This document shows positions 36,543 to 39,309 of a DNA stretch of 39,309 nt, one piece after another. Position 1 is the stretch's first letter. Each line of letters starts with the position of its first letter. This DNA comes from a virus: positions 1-39,309 of IMG/VR virus record IMGVR_UViG_3300025698_000016. One strand, written 5' to 3'. The notes beneath the pieces are model-generated. The model saw only the letters and a program-made list of their open reading frames with translations, had not been told where the DNA came from and searched no databases. A program made the translations under genes and the position numbers.

Positions 36543-37795
36543 TATCGGCTACCTCCGACGTGTCCGGGTTCGTCGGGGACCTGAACGGGACCGGGGACGA
36601 CCTCTCGAACGACCGCGGGGACGACGTGGATCTCCTCGAACGAGACGGAGGGCGCGTCCTCGTCGGGCGTCTCGACCTCCGCCCACTCGAACATAGTCCA
36701 CGCGTCTCCGCGGTCGAACGTCTCGGAGTCCAGCGGGTTCACCGGGCGGAGGCGGACGCGGTAGTGGAGTCCGTGGACGGAGTAGAGGACACACAGCCCG
36801 ACTATCCCGGACGTGTTCTCCTGAACGCCGTGGACGGTCGTCTCGTCCCGGGAGGGATCCGCCGGGTAGCCCTCGTCGTCGTCCTCCGGGAGGATCTGTC
36901 CTCCGTCGGGGAGGACTACGGGACCGTCCTCGTCGTCGGGGTTCACGCCGTGGTCCTCCTCGACCTGTTCGGCATACCACCGCCCGGGTTCGAGGTCGTC
37001 CACTCCGTCCATAGCCACCCGTTCCCGGTAGAGTTCGAGGAGGTCGTTCAGGTTCATACCGCGGAACGTCTCCGGGACCTCGAACTCGAACTCCTCACCG
37101 TCGGGCGTGGTAATGCGGACGCCGTAGGGCTGGACGTGTTTCGCGTCGAGGTCGTCCGGGTGGAACGGATCCTCCTCGTCGTCCTCGTCGCCTCCGTCCG
37201 CCCGAACGTCGTCGTCCTCGTAGGACTGGACCGCGGCTATCGCCTGTTCAGCCCGCGTCTGAACGTCGTCGTTCGAGTAGGCGGTCCGTCGGGCGTAGTC
37301 TCGGATCTCGACGGAGTGGAACGTCCACTCGGACGCCTCCCGGTCGAACTCGAACCGGACAGTCCCCGCGTTTTCGGTCCGACGACGACCGTCCACGAAC
37401 TCCTCTATCTCCGAGAACACGCGTTCGAGTTCGTCGCGTAGGTTCTCCGGGACGTGGGCGGGAGTGTGGATCCCGGACGCCGGGGAGTGGGCGAACTCCT
37501 CCGTCCACAGGTCCTCGTCCTCGTCGTCGTCCTCGTCGTCCGTAACGGGCTGAACGTCCTCCACGTCCACGGGGGCGATACCCGCCCACGTCGGGATCTC
37601 CTCGTTCGTGAGGCGGACCTCCGTCTGTTCCTCGTCGTCCCAAACGTCCGCGCCCGTCTCGACGCGGTGAGTAGCGTGTCCGACGTTAACCTCCGCGGCG
37701 TCGCCCTCGTCCAGCGCGGAGAGGATAGCGCGGATAACGTCGCCCGTCGTTTCGTAGTTGGTTCGGTCGTCGTCGGAGTCGGTGGTTTCGTACAT
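36542..37795 (-). CDS. Large very acidic protein, unknown
   Basis: This 417-residue protein has several Asp/Glu runs (about 90-100, 200-210 and 285-320). Ordered parts are a beta segment with WTFHSVEIRDYARRTAYSND, a segment PYGVRITTPDGEEFEFEVPE, and a C-terminal part with HGLHYRVRLRPVNPLDSETF. The leader has AGGAGG eight bases before the ATG and a TATA box about 43 bases ahead. No family is recognised. The size and strong promoter suggest an early or regulatory role. Confidence 0.7.
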   Translation of the reverse strand: MYETTDSDDDRTNYETTGDVIRAILSALDEGDAAEVNVGHATHRVETGADVWDDEEQTEVRLTNEEIPTWAGIAPVDVEDVQPVTDDEDDDEDEDLWTEEFAHSPASGIHTPAHVPENLRDELERVFSEIEEFVDGRRRTENAGTVRFEFDREASEWTFHSVEIRDYARRTAYSNDDVQTRAEQAIAAVQSYEDDDVRADGGDEDDEEDPFHPDDLDAKHVQPYGVRITTPDGEEFEFEVPETFRGMNLNDLLELYRERVAMDGVDDLEPGRWYAEQVEEDHGVNPDDEDGPVVLPDGGQILPEDDDEGYPADPSRDETTVHGVQENTSGIVGLCVLYSVHGLHYRVRLRPVNPLDSETFDRGDAWTMFEWAEVETPDEDAPSVSFEEIHVVPAVVREVVPGPVQVPDEPGHVGGSR

Positions 37796-37803
37796 AGCGG
37801 TTT

Positions 37804-37857
37804 CCTCCTACGACCTACAATAGTGGACAGGGGATAATAAAGTTACCGGAGGCTAAC
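37804..37857 (-). promoter_or_regulatory. Promoter and Shine-Dalgarno site of the large acidic protein gene
   Basis: The minus strand reads GTTAG-CCTCC-GGTAACTTTATTATCCCC (37830-37857), then a 17-base leader with AGGAGG at 37804-37809, eight bases before the ATG. It is the clearest leadered member of the GTTAG class. Confidence 0.55.
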
Positions 37858-37869
37858 GGAGGATAGTCT

Positions 37870-37890
37870 CGAAAGAATAGCCGGGGTTTT
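37870..37890 (-). terminator. Repeated post-stop element, copy 1
   Basis: The minus strand reads AAACCCCGGCTATTCTTTCG directly after the stop of the gene at 37891. The same element, with one extra base, lies after the stop at 39222. Both lie just before a GTTAG-class promoter, so a terminator-like insulation role is plausible. Confidence 0.4.
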
Positions 37891-38151
37891 CTACTCGTCC
37901 GGGCGGTCCAGTCCGTAGCGTTCCGCCTCGGAGGGAGTCGGGTCCTCTTTCACGTCGTCCCACGTCCGGGAGGGTTCCTGTTCCGCCTCCGCGAGATCTA
38001 CAGCGTCGAGCTCGGACTCCTCACAGTCGTCCGCGTGGTCCTCGACCTCCGCTATCAGGTTCCCACAGGCGGGACACTCCGGCGGATCCGGGGCGTTCCA
38101 CGGGGCGTTAGGATCTCCCGCGGAGGTCCCGGGCGGGTAGTTCCCTCCCAT
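37891..38151 (-). CDS. Small acidic protein with UBZ-like C2HC finger
   Basis: The start at 38151 overlaps the previous stop (TAATG), giving 86 residues. C26, C29, H39 and C43 (CPACGNLIAEVEDHADDCEE) follow the C-x2-C-x9-H-x3-C spacing of small UBZ-type or rad18-like fingers, which bind ubiquitin in eukaryotes. The rest is acidic. The match is by spacing only. Confidence 0.65.
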   Translation of the reverse strand: MGGNYPPGTSAGDPNAPWNAPDPPECPACGNLIAEVEDHADDCEESELDAVDLAEAEQEPSRTWDDVKEDPTPSEAERYGLDRPDE

Positions 38152-38330
38152 TAGTCCGCCCTCCGTGTTTCGAGGATCCGGAGACAGGTCCCGCATTTCC
38201 GCCGGTCCCCGTGGTAGTTCGCGTTCCGTTCGTTCTGTGCCATACAGCGGAGTTCCGTTCCGTCGTCCAGCGTAACTCGAACGCGGTCGTCGGGTCCGAG
38301 TTCGCGGATCTGTGTCGTAGCCTGTGTCAT
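38151..38330 (-). CDS. 59-residue protein with Cys/His site
   Basis: ATG at 38330 opens a 59-residue frame ending in TAA that overlaps the next ATG (TAATG). It has a beta start (DDRVRVTLDDGTELRCMAQN) and Cys/His residues C29, H40, C46 and C49 (HGDRRKCGTCLRI), a likely zinc site. Like its neighbours it ends in a coupled junction, which supports its reality despite the short length. Confidence 0.6.
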   Translation of the reverse strand: MTQATTQIRELGPDDRVRVTLDDGTELRCMAQNERNANYHGDRRKCGTCLRILETRRAD

Positions 38331-38417
38331 AGTCGGGTGTTTGGTCGGGATCCTCCTACTCGTCCCGCCCCGCCGCGGACCGTCCGCGACGAGGTTACGG
38401 GCGGGTAGAGGGCGCGT

Positions 38418-39143
38418 TCAGTTACGGTAGAACGACCATACGCCGTTTCGTTCACACTCGAAACTCACGCCCTCGTTCAGGTTCTCGAATAGATACTCCT
38501 CGAACGCCTCCCGAACGTGGAGGTCCAGCGCCTCCGCGACGGAAACGACGGGTCCGAGGTCGTTACCGAGAACGCCCGTCCCGCTGTGGTCCTCGTCTTT
38601 GAGAGTCCACGACTCCGCCGCGGTCGTCCCGACGAGGGGATCCTCCTCTATCGCCTCTCGGACGACCCGGGCGACGTGTCGGGCGGTCGGGCTGGACATA
38701 TCGCCCTCGACGGTCCACCGTTCCTCGATGCCCACGACCTCCGCCTTTCGGAGGGAGTGGACGACGTAGCCCGCGTCCTCGTCGTCTTTCCAATTATCCA
38801 CTAACGCGCCCGTCGCGGAGTCCGCGTCCAGAACGAGGGTAGCCCGGTAGCGGGGGATCTCGGAGTAGAGTCCGGAGTCCACGGTCCACACTCTCGACGC
38901 TTTCAGTCCGGGGAACTTACCCTCCGCCTCGTTCGCGGGGTCGTCGTAGTCCTCGAACGTGAGGGTGTCCTCGTCCGTCCACTCCCCCTCGACCTCGTAG
39001 CGGGCGCGACGCCCGTCCCAGAACGTGAGTTCGAGAACGTCGCCCTCCTCCACGTCGGAGGCGTCCAGCTGGCGGGCGGCGTCGTCGTTCTGTTTGAGGA
39101 GTCGCGTTTCGTCGTTCGTGAGTCCGCGGGTCTGTCGTCCCAT
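38418..39143 (-). CDS. Unknown acidic protein
   Basis: The start at 39143 is chosen over an in-frame GTG at 39158 because the TATA box lies about 27 bases ahead, giving 241 residues. The first part has a beta barrel-like string (VLELTFWDGRRARYEVEGEW). A middle part has SEIPRYRATLVLDADSATGA and the C-terminal half is helical (VAEALDLHVREAFEEYLFEN). Unrecognised. Confidence 0.65.
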   Translation of the reverse strand: MGRQTRGLTNDETRLLKQNDDAARQLDASDVEEGDVLELTFWDGRRARYEVEGEWTDEDTLTFEDYDDPANEAEGKFPGLKASRVWTVDSGLYSEIPRYRATLVLDADSATGALVDNWKDDEDAGYVVHSLRKAEVVGIEERWTVEGDMSSPTARHVARVVREAIEEDPLVGTTAAESWTLKDEDHSGTGVLGNDLGPVVSVAEALDLHVREAFEEYLFENLNEGVSFECERNGVWSFYRN

Positions 39144-39161
39144 ACCTACCTCTAACACTCC

Positions 39162-39190
39162 GGGGCATATAAAGATACCGGGGCACTAAC
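39162..39190 (-). promoter_or_regulatory. Promoter of the gene at 38418-39143
   Basis: The minus strand reads GTTAG-TGCCCC-GGTATCTTTATATG, box centred about 27 bases before the ATG at 39143. This is the best match of the GTTAG class. Confidence 0.6.
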
Positions 39191-39201
39191 GTAGAACAGC
39201 C

Positions 39202-39222
39202 CGAAAGGAATAGCCGGGGTTT
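39202..39222 (-). terminator. Repeated post-stop element, copy 2
   Basis: The minus strand carries the post-stop element also found at 37870-37890, with one extra C, directly after the stop of the end-spanning gene and before the promoter at 39162-39190. Confidence 0.4.
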
Positions 39223-39309
39223 CAGTCGTCGGAGTCGTCGTCCTCGGAGTCGTCCACGGAGTCGTCCACGGACAGGTCCGAGGTCTTAGCCGCTTTCCGT
39301 TCGAGACTG
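39222..39309 (-). CDS. End of a small acidic protein whose gene runs across the window ends
   Basis: A minus-strand frame enters from the right edge and ends at TGA (39222-39224). It encodes SLERKAAKTSDLSVDDSV followed by a very acidic tail (DDSEDDDSDD). Reading from base 1 through base 39309 joins it in frame to the start at 53, giving 46 residues. The function is unknown. Confidence 0.6.
   Translation of the reverse strand, partial: SLERKAAKTSDLSVDDSVDDSEDDDSDD

Noticed and set aside
1-39309. CRISPR array, insertion sequence, tRNA or integrase with att sites
   Set aside because: No regularly spaced short repeats, transposase or tyrosine/serine recombinase motifs, or T-loop sequences were found on either strand.
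1-39309. Avoidance of GATC as in some haloviruses
   Set aside because: GATC is frequent throughout (for example GGATCC and AGATCT occur many times).

Overview
The window looks like the genome of a tailed virus (Caudoviricetes type, siphovirus-like) of a halophilic archaeon. The evidence is a GC-rich sequence, strongly acidic predicted proteins, archaeal TATA-type promoters close to start codons, short leaders, and a full HK97-type head and non-contractile tail module. Nearly all genes lie on the minus strand in tightly overlapping operons (TAATG, ATGA and GTGA junctions). Only four genes are on the plus strand (1484-1966, 2040-2672, 19766-20287, 28703-29116). The two ends appear to join: the 53 bases at the left edge begin a minus-strand gene that continues in frame into the 88 bases at the right edge, giving a plausible 46-residue acidic protein. 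I therefore read the window as a probable complete circular or circularly permuted genome of about 39.3 kb.

Layout along the minus strand, in transcription order. (1) 1373 to 214: a TFB-like transcription factor with three cyclin-fold repeats and no zinc ribbon, plus a small partner. (2) 53, across the ends, to 36276: small acidic and zinc-finger proteins of unknown role. (3) 36275 to 35710: a 566-base non-coding stretch with a polypurine tract, a candidate packaging site or origin. (4) 35709 to 30651: fifteen small genes, many with CxxC zinc sites, including a candidate small terminase. (5) Large terminase, 30621-29113. (6) A plus-strand winged-helix regulator, 28703-29116. (7) 28514 to 23790: small membrane, zinc and unknown proteins, ending in a zinc/HTH triple-repeat protein. 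(8) Portal-MuF fusion, 23731-21281, and three small genes. (9) A plus-strand gene of unknown role, 19766-20287, followed by twin hairpins. (10) Protease-scaffold fusion, major capsid protein, decoration protein and neck proteins. (11) Tail tube, tail assembly chaperones with a lambda-type -1 frameshift signal, a short tape measure, baseplate proteins, fibres and two lectin-like adhesins. (12) Two membrane proteins, possibly for lysis, and then a plus-strand winged-helix regulator whose 5' end is built from 99-base tandem repeats carrying palindromes.

The genes form a self-contained virion assembly line. Packaging (TerL, probable TerS) feeds DNA through the portal into a head made by the protease-scaffold and capsid proteins. 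Neck, tube, chaperone and tape-measure proteins build the tail, and fibre and lectin modules bind the host. Regulation appears to rest on the viral TFB, two or three HTH proteins and two recognisable promoter classes. I recognise no integrase, DNA polymerase, primase, helicase, sliding clamp, lysozyme, tRNA, insertion sequence or CRISPR array. If the window is complete, replication depends on the host or on unrecognised proteins.
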